A stretch of 64,000 nt of DNA. It comes from JAPOUP01 sp026708635. GTDB lineage: Bacteria > Pseudomonadota > Alphaproteobacteria > Rhodobacterales > Rhodobacteraceae. Shown here piece after piece: positions 57,282-64,000 of the stretch. The notes beneath the pieces are model-generated. The model was not told the DNA's origin. It did no database searches and saw nothing but the letters and a program-made list of their open reading frames with translations. The stretch covers positions 1,302,001 through 1,366,000 of the forward strand of contig OZ241336.1 of assembly GCA_965200115.1 (NCBI GenBank), in the 5' to 3' direction. Position numbers and translations under genes: made by a program. Positions within the stretch are counted from its first letter, which is position 1. Each line of letters begins with the position of its first letter.

Positions 57282-58585
57282 CGATTCTTCTGATCTACGT
57301 CGCGATCTTCCTGGCCTCTTTCGTCGCGGTCAGATTCGTCGCGTCCCGGCTAAGTGACCGCCACGACTTCATTTCGCTCAAGACAGTGACATTCGGTGAC
57401 GAGAGCGCGGTGCGCGCCAACCGTGCCGCATCGGTCATTTCGATTGTGGCGATATTCCTCATCTGGGGCGCCTTCACCGGCTCCGTTCTCACCCCTATCC
57501 ATGCGCCCGGACCTTACGTTGGCGAGGGTCAGTTCAGCTATGTAGTCGAGGCGCCGGACGGAAGCCGCGACACCGCCACCGCATTCTGGCAGGTCGAGGA
57601 ACGCAAGGGCGCCGAGGAGCAGCTGGAAGTCGACCCGGGCGACGGATTCGCGCGGAACGACACGCTCAACATCATCAAATACCGTTCCGGCCAGCTGAGA
57701 TGGGACACCAATGACGAGATCAAGCGAGGGGACGGGGCCCGGATCGTGGAGGTAAACGGTCAGGTAACGGACTTCGACCACAATCTCCGCGATGACAGAG
57801 GCAACCTGCTCCAGGATCGGCCGAGGTTCACGATCGACAGCGGAACCGTCACGATGACCGATAAGGGCGCGCTTCTAATCACACCCTATCAGGGCTGGCA
57901 GATGGAGCCGATCTGGTTGCCGGCGCCTGAAGCGGTCTGGGGCCGGATCGTCGGGATTTCGGGAGAAGGCTACCAGAACCATACACTGCTAGAGCACCTG
58001 GGCTGGTCACTGATCCGCGTGATTGCGGGATTCATGTTCGGTGCGCTCGTTGGCATTCCGCTCGGCTATGCGATGGGACTGTCCGACTGGTTCCGTGGAT
58101 GGTTCGACCCGATCGTGGAATTCATGCGCCCGGTGCCGCCGCTTGCGTTGATTCCGCTTGTGATCATATGGGCCGGTATCGGCGAGGTCGGAAAGGTGAT
58201 CCTACTGTTCCTCGCGGCGCTCTGGATCATGACGATCGCCGCCAGAGCGGGCGTTTCCGGCGTGAATATCACCAAGGTGCACGCGGCATACTCTCTCGGA
58301 GCCTCGCGCTGGCAGATCATGCGGCATGTCATAGTTCCGAACTCGCTTCCGGAGATATTCACCGGCGCCCGTGTGGCGATGGGAGTCTGCTGGGGCACCG
58401 TGGTGGCCGCAGAACTTGTCGCCGCCGAAAAGGGCGCGGGAATGATGATTATGGTGGCCTCGAAATTCCAGCTTACCGACATCGTCATCATGGGCATAAT
58501 TCTGATCGGCATCATTGGCTACGGAATAGACATTCTGATGCGCGTGGCCGAAAGGATACTGGTGCCCTGGAAGGGCCGTGCCTAG
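57278..58585 (+). CDS. tauC: Taurine ABC transporter permease with N-terminal extension
   Basis: 435 aa, far longer than typical TauC/SsuC (about 270). Residues about 240-435 form the ordinary permease with the EAA loop (KVHAAYSLGASRWQIMRHVIVPNSLPEIFTG). The first 200 residues add two helices (near 3-18 and 50-70) and a soluble segment (about 80-210; VDPGDGFARNDTLNIIKY, DDRGNLLQDRPRFTIDSG) that probably faces the periplasm. The frame is continuous, with ATG overlapping tauB, so it is a true extension and not a fusion artefact. Confidence 0.9.
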   Translation: MTILLIYVAIFLASFVAVRFVASRLSDRHDFISLKTVTFGDESAVRANRAASVISIVAIFLIWGAFTGSVLTPIHAPGPYVGEGQFSYVVEAPDGSRDTATAFWQVEERKGAEEQLEVDPGDGFARNDTLNIIKYRSGQLRWDTNDEIKRGDGARIVEVNGQVTDFDHNLRDDRGNLLQDRPRFTIDSGTVTMTDKGALLITPYQGWQMEPIWLPAPEAVWGRIVGISGEGYQNHTLLEHLGWSLIRVIAGFMFGALVGIPLGYAMGLSDWFRGWFDPIVEFMRPVPPLALIPLVIIWAGIGEVGKVILLFLAALWIMTIAARAGVSGVNITKVHAAYSLGASRWQIMRHVIVPNSLPEIFTGARVAMGVCWGTVVAAELVAAEKGAGMMIMVASKFQLTDIVIMGIILIGIIGYGIDILMRVAERILVPWKGRA

Positions 58586-58618
58586 TGGTTAACGTCAGAG
58601 ATCCCCTTTCCTCCTGAG

Positions 58619-58649
58619 GCGTGACGGCGTCCTCCCGCCGCCGTCACGC
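58619..58649 (+). terminator. Hairpin after tauABC
   Basis: Perfect 11-bp stem GCGTGACGGCG (58619-58629) and CGCCGTCACGC (58639-58649) with a nine-base loop, 33 bases after the stop. Not followed by T, so termination may need Rho or be partial. Confidence 0.5.
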
Positions 58650-58747
58650 GGCCAGAAAAAGCGCCGAATTCGCCATAGGTCTACCCGTTTAGGAACGGAA
58701 GCCGACAAAATCCGCGGGATCCACGGTATGGCCGCCCCGCCTCGGTG

Positions 58748-58790
58748 AAACGTTACAAAAAACGGGGGAATCGCCGAATTTGTAACGTTT
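58748..58790. promoter_or_regulatory. Perfect 12-bp inverted repeat upstream of the paa operon
   Basis: AAACGTTACAAA (58748-58759) and TTTGTAACGTTT (58779-58790) are exact inverses separated by 19 bases, ending 70 bases before paaA. Each arm also contains the palindrome AACGTT. Looks like a two-site operator for a dimeric regulator; no regulator gene is adjacent. Confidence 0.6.
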
Positions 58791-58860
58791 CCGGTTGCCC
58801 GACGACCGGCAAGCCTTTAAGGTTCATGGAACCCGAACACCACAATTGGCGGGCACCCGA

Positions 58861-59850
58861 ATGTATGCCCAGATGGTCAGATCAACCGGAAACGCGGTCA
58901 AGTCCCGCGAGGAAATGACGCCCGAAGAGCGTCGCTTCCAGGACCGCATAGACGCCGGCGAGAAGATAGAGCCAAAGGATTGGATGCCCGACGGATACCG
59001 CCAGACGCTCATCCGCCAGATAGGTCAGCACGCGCACAGCGAGATCGTTGGCCAGCTTCCGGAGGCCAACTGGATCACCAGGGCACCGACCCTCGAACGC
59101 AAGGCTATCCTGCTGGCCAAGGTTCAGGACGAGGCCGGACATGGACTCTATCTCTACTGCGCCGCCGAAACCCTTGGTGTCAGCCGGGACCGGCTTCTGG
59201 AAAGGCTGCATCAAGGCCGAATGAAGTACAGTTCGATTTTCAACTATCCCACCCTTACATGGGCCGACATCGGCGCGATCGGCTGGCTCGTGGACGGTGC
59301 CGCGATCATGAACCAGGTCCCTCTGCAGCGGAGCTCTTACGGACCTTACAGCCGCGCCATGATCCGCATCTGCAAGGAAGAGAGCTTCCACCAGCGGCAG
59401 GGCTATTCCATTATGATGAAAATGGCGAACGGCTCCGGCGCGCAGCGCCACATGGCGCAGGACGCGCTCAACCGCTTCTGGTACCCGTCACTCATGATGT
59501 TTGGGCCAAGCGATAGGGACAGCGTGCATTCGGCGCAATCCATGGCCTGGAGGATAAAGATCAGTTCCAATGACGAGCTGCGCCAGAAATTCGTCGACCA
59601 GACCGTGCCACAGGCGGAATTTCTGGGGCTTGAAATTCCAGACGATGCGCTGCGATTCAACCGGAGAACCGGCCATTATGAATTTTCGGAACCTGACTGG
59701 AACGAATTCCACGAGGTCCTGCGCGGCAACGGGCCCTGCAACCATGAGCGCCTCGGAACCCGCGTGAGGGACTGGGAAGAGAACGCCTGGGTTCGCGACG
59801 GGCTGATGGCCAACGCGGCCAAGCAGGCCATGCGGACGGCGGCGGAATAA
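58861..59850 (+). CDS. paaA: 1,2-phenylacetyl-CoA epoxidase subunit A
   Basis: 329 aa catalytic di-iron subunit that epoxidises the ring of phenylacetyl-CoA. Starts at ATG 58861 (MYAQMVRSTGNAVKSREEM). Di-iron ligands are in VQDEAGHGLYLYCAAETLG (DExxH) and CKEESFHQRQGYSIMMKMA. Substrate-binding region near NRFWYPSLMMFGPSD. First of paaABCDE, in the order typical of the complex. Confidence 0.95.
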   Translation: MYAQMVRSTGNAVKSREEMTPEERRFQDRIDAGEKIEPKDWMPDGYRQTLIRQIGQHAHSEIVGQLPEANWITRAPTLERKAILLAKVQDEAGHGLYLYCAAETLGVSRDRLLERLHQGRMKYSSIFNYPTLTWADIGAIGWLVDGAAIMNQVPLQRSSYGPYSRAMIRICKEESFHQRQGYSIMMKMANGSGAQRHMAQDALNRFWYPSLMMFGPSDRDSVHSAQSMAWRIKISSNDELRQKFVDQTVPQAEFLGLEIPDDALRFNRRTGHYEFSEPDWNEFHEVLRGNGPCNHERLGTRVRDWEENAWVRDGLMANAAKQAMRTAAE

Positions 59851-59859
59851 GGCATTTCC

Positions 59860-60144
59860 ATGGCAGCCGAACTCCCCCTCTGGGAAGTGTTCATCCGTGG
59901 CCAGCACGGCCTTAACCACCGGCACGTTGGCTCGCTCCATGCCGCCGACGCAGGGACCGCCCTGCACCATGCGCGTGACGTATACACACGACGTAACGAA
60001 GGCGTATCAATTTGGGTGGTGAAGTCCTCCGATATAACCGCGAGCGCACCCTCTGATAAAGGTCCGCTTTTCGAACCTTCGAACGACAAGGTCTATCGCC
60101 ATCCGACATTCTTCGACATTCCCGACGACGTGGGAGCCATGTAG
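59860..60144 (+). CDS. paaB: 1,2-phenylacetyl-CoA epoxidase subunit B
   Basis: 94 aa, normal size. WEVFIRGQHGLNHRHVGSLHAADAG and ARDVYTRRNEGVSIWVVKSS are the PaaB pattern. A small bridging subunit of the PaaABCE complex. Nine bases after paaA and directly abutting paaC. Confidence 0.94.
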   Translation: MAAELPLWEVFIRGQHGLNHRHVGSLHAADAGTALHHARDVYTRRNEGVSIWVVKSSDITASAPSDKGPLFEPSNDKVYRHPTFFDIPDDVGAM

Positions 60145-60903
60145 TTGAATCGCGAGGAGGCGCTTTTCCGGTTCCTGCTTCAGCTTGGTGACACCACCCT
60201 GATCATGGGCCATCGCGTCAGTGAATGGTGCGGACACGGTCCTGTCCTCGAGGAGGATATCGCTCTCGCCAACATCGCGCTCGACCTCATCGGCCAGACG
60301 CGGCTGTGGCTCGGGCTGGCGGGAGAAGTCGAAGGCCGTGGACGCGACGCGGATGCGCTGGCCTATCTGCGCGACGCGTTTGAGTTCCGTAACCTGCTGA
60401 TCGCCGAGCGCCCGAACGGCGATTTCGGCCATACGATAATGCGGCAGTTCCTTTATGACGCCTGGTCGGCGCTGACGCTTCAGCGGCTTCAGGCATCAAG
60501 TGACAGACGCATCGCGGACATCGCGCGGAAGGCGGGAAAGGAGGTTGCCTACCACCTCGAACGCTCCGCCGACCTCTGTGTCCGCCTGGCCGACGGCACA
60601 GAGGAAAGCCACGATCGCATGCAGGCCGCTTTAAATCTCCTGTGGCCGTATACCGGCGAGATGTTCACTCCAGGCGACCCCGAGAGGGAGCTTGCCGAAA
60701 CCGGCGCGGTGCCGAATCCCACAGAACTGCGCGACGAGTGGCTCACGATAACGGAGCGGCTCCGAACGGAGGGCGGCCTGGCCATGCCTGACGGCGGCTT
60801 CGCGCATCTAGGTGGCAAGTCAGGTCGCCACAGCGAGCATCTGGGATATGTTCTCGCCGAAATGCAATGGCTTCAGCGCGCCTATCCCGGAGCCGAGTGG
60901 TGA
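60145..60903 (+). CDS. paaC: 1,2-phenylacetyl-CoA epoxidase subunit C
   Basis: 252 aa structural ferritin-like partner of PaaA. LGDTTLIMGHRVSEWCGHGPVLEEDIALAN and LIAERPNGDFGHTIMRQFLYDAW, KEVAYHLERSADLCVRLADGTEESH are characteristic. Start is TTG 60145, immediately after the paaB stop. The stop overlaps paaD by 4 bases. Confidence 0.94.
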   Translation: MNREEALFRFLLQLGDTTLIMGHRVSEWCGHGPVLEEDIALANIALDLIGQTRLWLGLAGEVEGRGRDADALAYLRDAFEFRNLLIAERPNGDFGHTIMRQFLYDAWSALTLQRLQASSDRRIADIARKAGKEVAYHLERSADLCVRLADGTEESHDRMQAALNLLWPYTGEMFTPGDPERELAETGAVPNPTELRDEWLTITERLRTEGGLAMPDGGFAHLGGKSGRHSEHLGYVLAEMQWLQRAYPGAEW

Positions 60904-61367
60904 GCCGGACGGAAACCCCGGTAAGCGAAATCTGGAGCCTGCTCGCCCAAGTGCCGGATCCGGAGATACCCGTGATCAGCGTGGTTGACCTCGGCATCGT
61001 TCGCCACGTCCGCTGGCGGGGCGATGAGTGCGAGATAACGGTCACTCCAACATATTCCGGCTGTCCGGCCACATCCGTGATCGAAATGGAGATCCAGAGG
61101 GTCCTGCGCGAACATGGTATCGACCGGGTGTCACTCAAACGCCGGATCTTTCCGCCGTGGACCACCGAGTGGCTGTCGGACAAAGGCCGCGACAGTCTGG
61201 AACGCTACGGCATCGCACCACCTCGGGCCGCCGGCGAACCGGAAAAATGCCCCCAATGCGGCGCTGTCGACCTTGAACTCGTAAGCCGGTTCGGATCTAC
61301 ACCCTGCAAGGCGCAGTGGCGCTGCAAGGACTGTCTCGAGCCATTCGACTACTTCAAGTGCATCTAG
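60900..61367 (+). CDS. paaD: Phenylacetyl-CoA epoxidase assembly protein PaaD
   Basis: 155 aa. N-terminal DUF59/MIP18-like domain (QVPDPEIPVISVVDLGIVR, TYSGCPATSVIEMEI) and a C-terminal Zn/Fe-S-type cysteine set (CPQCGAVDLELVSRFGSTPC, CKDCLEPFDYFKC). Thought to help iron-sulfur or di-iron centre assembly. GTG 60900 overlaps the paaC stop. Confidence 0.93.
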   Translation: MSRTETPVSEIWSLLAQVPDPEIPVISVVDLGIVRHVRWRGDECEITVTPTYSGCPATSVIEMEIQRVLREHGIDRVSLKRRIFPPWTTEWLSDKGRDSLERYGIAPPRAAGEPEKCPQCGAVDLELVSRFGSTPCKAQWRCKDCLEPFDYFKCI

Positions 61368-61370
61368 CCA

Positions 61371-62441
61371 ATGTCCCGATTCCACCCCCTAACGGTCACG
61401 GATGTCCGGAAAACCACCCGCGACGCCGTGGTGATCACGCTCGAACCTGACGATCCGACGCCATTCGCTTTCACGCAGGGCCAATACCTGACCTTCCGCC
61501 ATGATTTCGGCGGCACGGAACTGCGCCGGAACTATTCCATCTGCACGGGCACCGATGACGGCGGGATACAGATCGGAATCAAGCGCGTCGAAGGGGGCGC
61601 GTTCTCCAACTGGGCCAACACCGAACTCAAACCCGGTGACCGGCTGGAGGCAATGCCGCCCGCGGGGCGCTTTTTCGTTCCGGTCGAGCCAAATTCGAAC
61701 AGGCACTATCTGGGCATCGCGGGTGGATCCGGAATTACGCCGGTGCTGTCCATACTGCGCACCGTGCTGGTACGCGAGCCGAAGTCCGCATTCACGCTGC
61801 TCTACGCCAACAGGGCGGTCGGAACGATCATGTTTCGCGAGGAACTGGAAGACCTGAAGAACCGCCATATCGGCCGGCTTAACATAATCCATGTCCTTGA
61901 ATCCGACAGCCAGGACATCGATCTCTTCACCGGTCGCGTAGATGCGGAAAAATGCCGCCTTCTGTTCAGTCGCTGGATCAAGGCGGAGAGCGTGGACGTC
62001 GCTTTCGTCTGCGGTCCCGAGCCGATGATGAGGACCGTCACCGCGGCACTGGTGGCCAGCGGACTGCCAAGGGACCGTATCAAGCTCGAGATATTCGGGT
62101 CAGCCCAGCCGGGCCGTCTTCCCAAAGCGGTGGCCGGCGTCCGCCCGGAGAACCGCTCCGGAGACTGCGAAGCCACCGTCACACTTGATGGCCGCACCCG
62201 CAGTTTTCGGATCCCGCGTGACGGTACCAGACTGCTCGACGCCTTCAACGCCCACTCTATGGACGCGCCCTACGCCTGCCGGGCGGGCGTCTGCTCCACC
62301 TGCAGGGCCAGGATTCTGGACGGTGAGGTGGAAATGGTCGCCAATCACGCTCTGGAAGACTACGAGGTGCGCGCGGGATACGCGCTGACATGCCAGGCCG
62401 TGCCTCTGGGTGACAGGATCGTCGTGGACTACGATCAATAA
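61371..62441 (+). CDS. paaE: 1,2-phenylacetyl-CoA epoxidase reductase subunit E
   Basis: 356 aa. N-terminal FAD domain (LRRNYSICTGTDDG), NAD domain (GIAGGSGITPVLSILRTVL, VAFVCGPEPMMRTVTAAL) and C-terminal plant-type [2Fe-2S] ferredoxin with CRAGVCSTC and a fourth cysteine in LTCQAVP. Transfers electrons from NADPH to PaaA. Three bases after paaD. Confidence 0.95.
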   Translation: MSRFHPLTVTDVRKTTRDAVVITLEPDDPTPFAFTQGQYLTFRHDFGGTELRRNYSICTGTDDGGIQIGIKRVEGGAFSNWANTELKPGDRLEAMPPAGRFFVPVEPNSNRHYLGIAGGSGITPVLSILRTVLVREPKSAFTLLYANRAVGTIMFREELEDLKNRHIGRLNIIHVLESDSQDIDLFTGRVDAEKCRLLFSRWIKAESVDVAFVCGPEPMMRTVTAALVASGLPRDRIKLEIFGSAQPGRLPKAVAGVRPENRSGDCEATVTLDGRTRSFRIPRDGTRLLDAFNAHSMDAPYACRAGVCSTCRARILDGEVEMVANHALEDYEVRAGYALTCQAVPLGDRIVVDYDQ

Positions 62442-62578
62442 TAGAAAGGGGGTCGACCCGGGCAATCTCCTGCCACGCGAAATGAAGCGCGATACGGAAA
62501 GATGACGGGACATGGAACGGCAGAGCCTCGTGCCGCCATCGTACCGTATAGACTCGGTCCTCGGAAGTTCGCGTCACC

Positions 62579-63883
62579 CTACTCCATCGACCTGCCGTCA
62601 ACGACCCGAATCGCCTTTCCCTCCGAGCGCGGCACCGAGCCGGGATCCCCGACCTCGATCTCGGCCGTCACACCCACCGTTCCCTTTATCCGTTCCGATA
62701 GCGCGCGCTCCACCTCGACCTTTCGGGCCTCATGTCCGAGACTCGTTTCCACCTGAACCTGAAGTGCGTCCAGACTGCCCCTTTTGTAAAGTTTAAGCTG
62801 GAAATGCGCCGAAAGGCCTTCCGTGGCCAGGACCTGCTCCTCGATCTGGGTCGGGAACACATTGACACCGCGCAGGATTATCATGTCATCGGCCCGGCCG
62901 GTGATCTTGGCCATACGCCGCATCGACCGCGCCGTGCCGGGAAGCAGTTTTGTCAAATCCCGCGTGCGGTAACGGACCAACGGCATTCCCTCCTTGGTAA
63001 GTGTCGTCAGCACGAGCTCCCCTGTCTCGCCATCGGCGACCGGAACACCCGTTTCCGGATCGATGATCTCGGGATAGAAATGATCCTCCCAAACGTGAAG
63101 TCCATCCTTGGTCTCGACACACTCATTCGAAACCCCGGGACCCATCACCTCTGACAGTCCGTATATATCCACCGCATGCATATCGAACGCCCGCTCGACC
63201 TCCTCTCGCATGGCGTTGGTCCAAGGCTCGGCTCCGAATATCCCGACCTCGAGCGAACACTGCCGGGGATCGAGACCCCGCTCATGGAACTGTTCGAGAA
63301 TGTTGAGCATATAGCTCGGTGTCACCATGATCGTTTTTGGCCTGAAGTCCGTGATCAGCGTTACCTGGCGTGGCGTCATTCCACCGGAAACCGGGACAAC
63401 GGTGCACCCCATTCTCTCGGCTCCGTAATGCGCTCCGAGACCGCCGGTGAACAGCCCGTAACCGTAGGCTATATGCACCAAATCTCCGGGGCGGGTCCCG
63501 CTCGCGCGCATCGACCGCGCGACGAGCGCCGCCCAGTTGTCGATATCCCGCTGGGTATATCCGACGACGGTCGGCTTTCCTGTGGTGCCGGATGACGCAT
63601 GGATCCGCACGATCCTCTCGCGCGGCACCGCAAACAGCCCGAATGGATATCCCTCGCGCAGATCGGCCTTGACCGTGAACGGAAATCTGGCCAGATCCGC
63701 GAGCGATTTCAGGTCATCGGGATGCACCCCATGGTCCTCGAACCTCTCACGATACATCGGAACCCGGCTGTAGGCATGGCGCAACGACCATTTCAGCCGC
63801 TCCAGCTGAAGCGCCTCGATCTCGTCGCGGCTCGCGATCTCTATGGGTTCCAGGGTCGAACGGTCCGGCGTAACGTCTCTCAT
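62579..63883 (-). CDS. paaK: Phenylacetate-CoA ligase
   Basis: 434 aa ANL-superfamily enzyme that activates phenylacetate with ATP and CoA. ATP loop VRIHASSGTTGKPTVVGYTQ, then AYGYGLFTGGLGAHYGAER, VDIYGLSEVMGPGVSNEC and RYRTRDLTKLLPGTARSMRRM, GRADDMIILRGVNVFPTQIE. Convergent with paaABCDE and 10 bases downstream of paaI. Confidence 0.95.
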   Translation of the reverse strand: MRDVTPDRSTLEPIEIASRDEIEALQLERLKWSLRHAYSRVPMYRERFEDHGVHPDDLKSLADLARFPFTVKADLREGYPFGLFAVPRERIVRIHASSGTTGKPTVVGYTQRDIDNWAALVARSMRASGTRPGDLVHIAYGYGLFTGGLGAHYGAERMGCTVVPVSGGMTPRQVTLITDFRPKTIMVTPSYMLNILEQFHERGLDPRQCSLEVGIFGAEPWTNAMREEVERAFDMHAVDIYGLSEVMGPGVSNECVETKDGLHVWEDHFYPEIIDPETGVPVADGETGELVLTTLTKEGMPLVRYRTRDLTKLLPGTARSMRRMAKITGRADDMIILRGVNVFPTQIEEQVLATEGLSAHFQLKLYKRGSLDALQVQVETSLGHEARKVEVERALSERIKGTVGVTAEIEVGDPGSVPRSEGKAIRVVDGRSME

Positions 63884-63893
63884 GTCATATTCC

Positions 63894-64000
63894 CTATTCG
63901 AAATGCGTTCCCGGGATCGTTCTGGAACACCCCCTCATCTCGGCAATGACCTCACCGTCTCCCCGGGTCACCTGAACGTCGTATATGCCGCTGCGCCCCT
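63894..64000 (-). CDS. paaI: PaaI-type thioesterase, C-terminal end (cut by window edge)
   Basis: The last 34 residues are present: GRSGIYDVQVTRGDGEVIAE and RGCSRTIPGTHFE, matching the end of PaaI hot-dog thioesterases, which hydrolyse hydroxyphenylacetyl-CoA formed as a dead-end product. Same strand as paaK and 10 bases ahead of it, so likely one operon. Too short to be in the predicted frame list by length, but the ending pattern is distinctive. Confidence 0.75.
   Translation of the reverse strand, partial: GRSGIYDVQVTRGDGEVIAEMRGCSRTIPGTHFE

Overview
The window looks like chromosomal DNA of an alphaproteobacterium of the order Rhodobacterales (Roseobacter/Rhodobacter type). The grounds are the S4 ribosomal protein sequence, the ethylmalonyl-CoA pathway genes beside sdhCDAB, a DUF1489 protein, the run NDUFA9-like/uppP/gltD/gltB/mtgA/GST/queG, and a taurine locus controlled by a TauR-like MocR regulator. 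Base composition is GC-rich with dense gene packing. There are exceptions: a low-GC patch at about 22.3-23.75 kb, an extremely GC-rich decayed IS30 copy next to it, and several eroded genes.

Layout. 0-3 kb: TRAP transporter (partial dctP, dctQ, dctM). 3-4.3 kb: a small secreted Calx-beta protein bracketed by IS5-like terminal repeats. 4.4-7.7 kb: rnhB, rpsD, a decayed higBA toxin-antitoxin pair and a DUF1489 gene. 7.8-16.1 kb: mcl2, nnrU-like, a secreted MTA/SAH nucleosidase-like gene on the other strand, mch, then sdhCDAB. 16.4-19.4 kb: a FecCD-type metal or chelate ABC importer behind a Zur-like palindrome. 20.6-23.7 kb: tRNA-Leu, broken IS30, tRNA-Ser relic and a Cys-containing secreted protein. 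23.8-34.6 kb: NDUFA9-like, uppP, gltDB, mtgA, GST, queG, followed by an EamA transporter. 36-38.8 kb: a ureide operon (allantoinase-OHCU decarboxylase fusion, ureidoglycine aminohydrolase, ureidoglycolate lyase). 39.2-43.9 kb: a kinase, a YbbAP-like ABC system and a TesA-like esterase. 44.2-46.3 kb: a small secreted protein and pseudogenes. 46.3-49.7 kb: an SDR, citrate synthase and phosphotransacetylase. 49.8-58.6 kb: taurine use (xsc, tauR, tpa, tauABC). 58.7-64 kb: phenylacetate degradation (paaABCDE, paaK, partial paaI).

How the genes work together. Taurine enters through TauABC, is transaminated by Tpa and cleaved by Xsc to acetyl phosphate. Pta makes acetyl-CoA, and a citrate synthase gene lies directly beside pta. 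Phenylacetate is activated by PaaK and epoxidised by PaaABCDE; PaaI removes dead-end thioesters. Mcl2 and Mch belong to acetyl-CoA assimilation and feed C4 acids toward the adjacent succinate dehydrogenase. Ureide breakdown releases ammonium and glyoxylate, and GltBD assimilates ammonium.

The most unusual signal is a matching pair of promoters, at 4020-4050 and 23495-23526. In each, a run of G (10 and 16) sits between a -35-like and a -10-like hexamer upstream of a small predicted secreted protein. This is the layout of phase-variable promoters such as Neisseria porA. Other regulatory signals are paired direct repeats with an identical 23-bp period in front of xsc and tpa (TauR-like), a 13-bp Zur-type palindrome before the ABC importer, and perfect or near-perfect inverted repeats before the paa and ureide operons.
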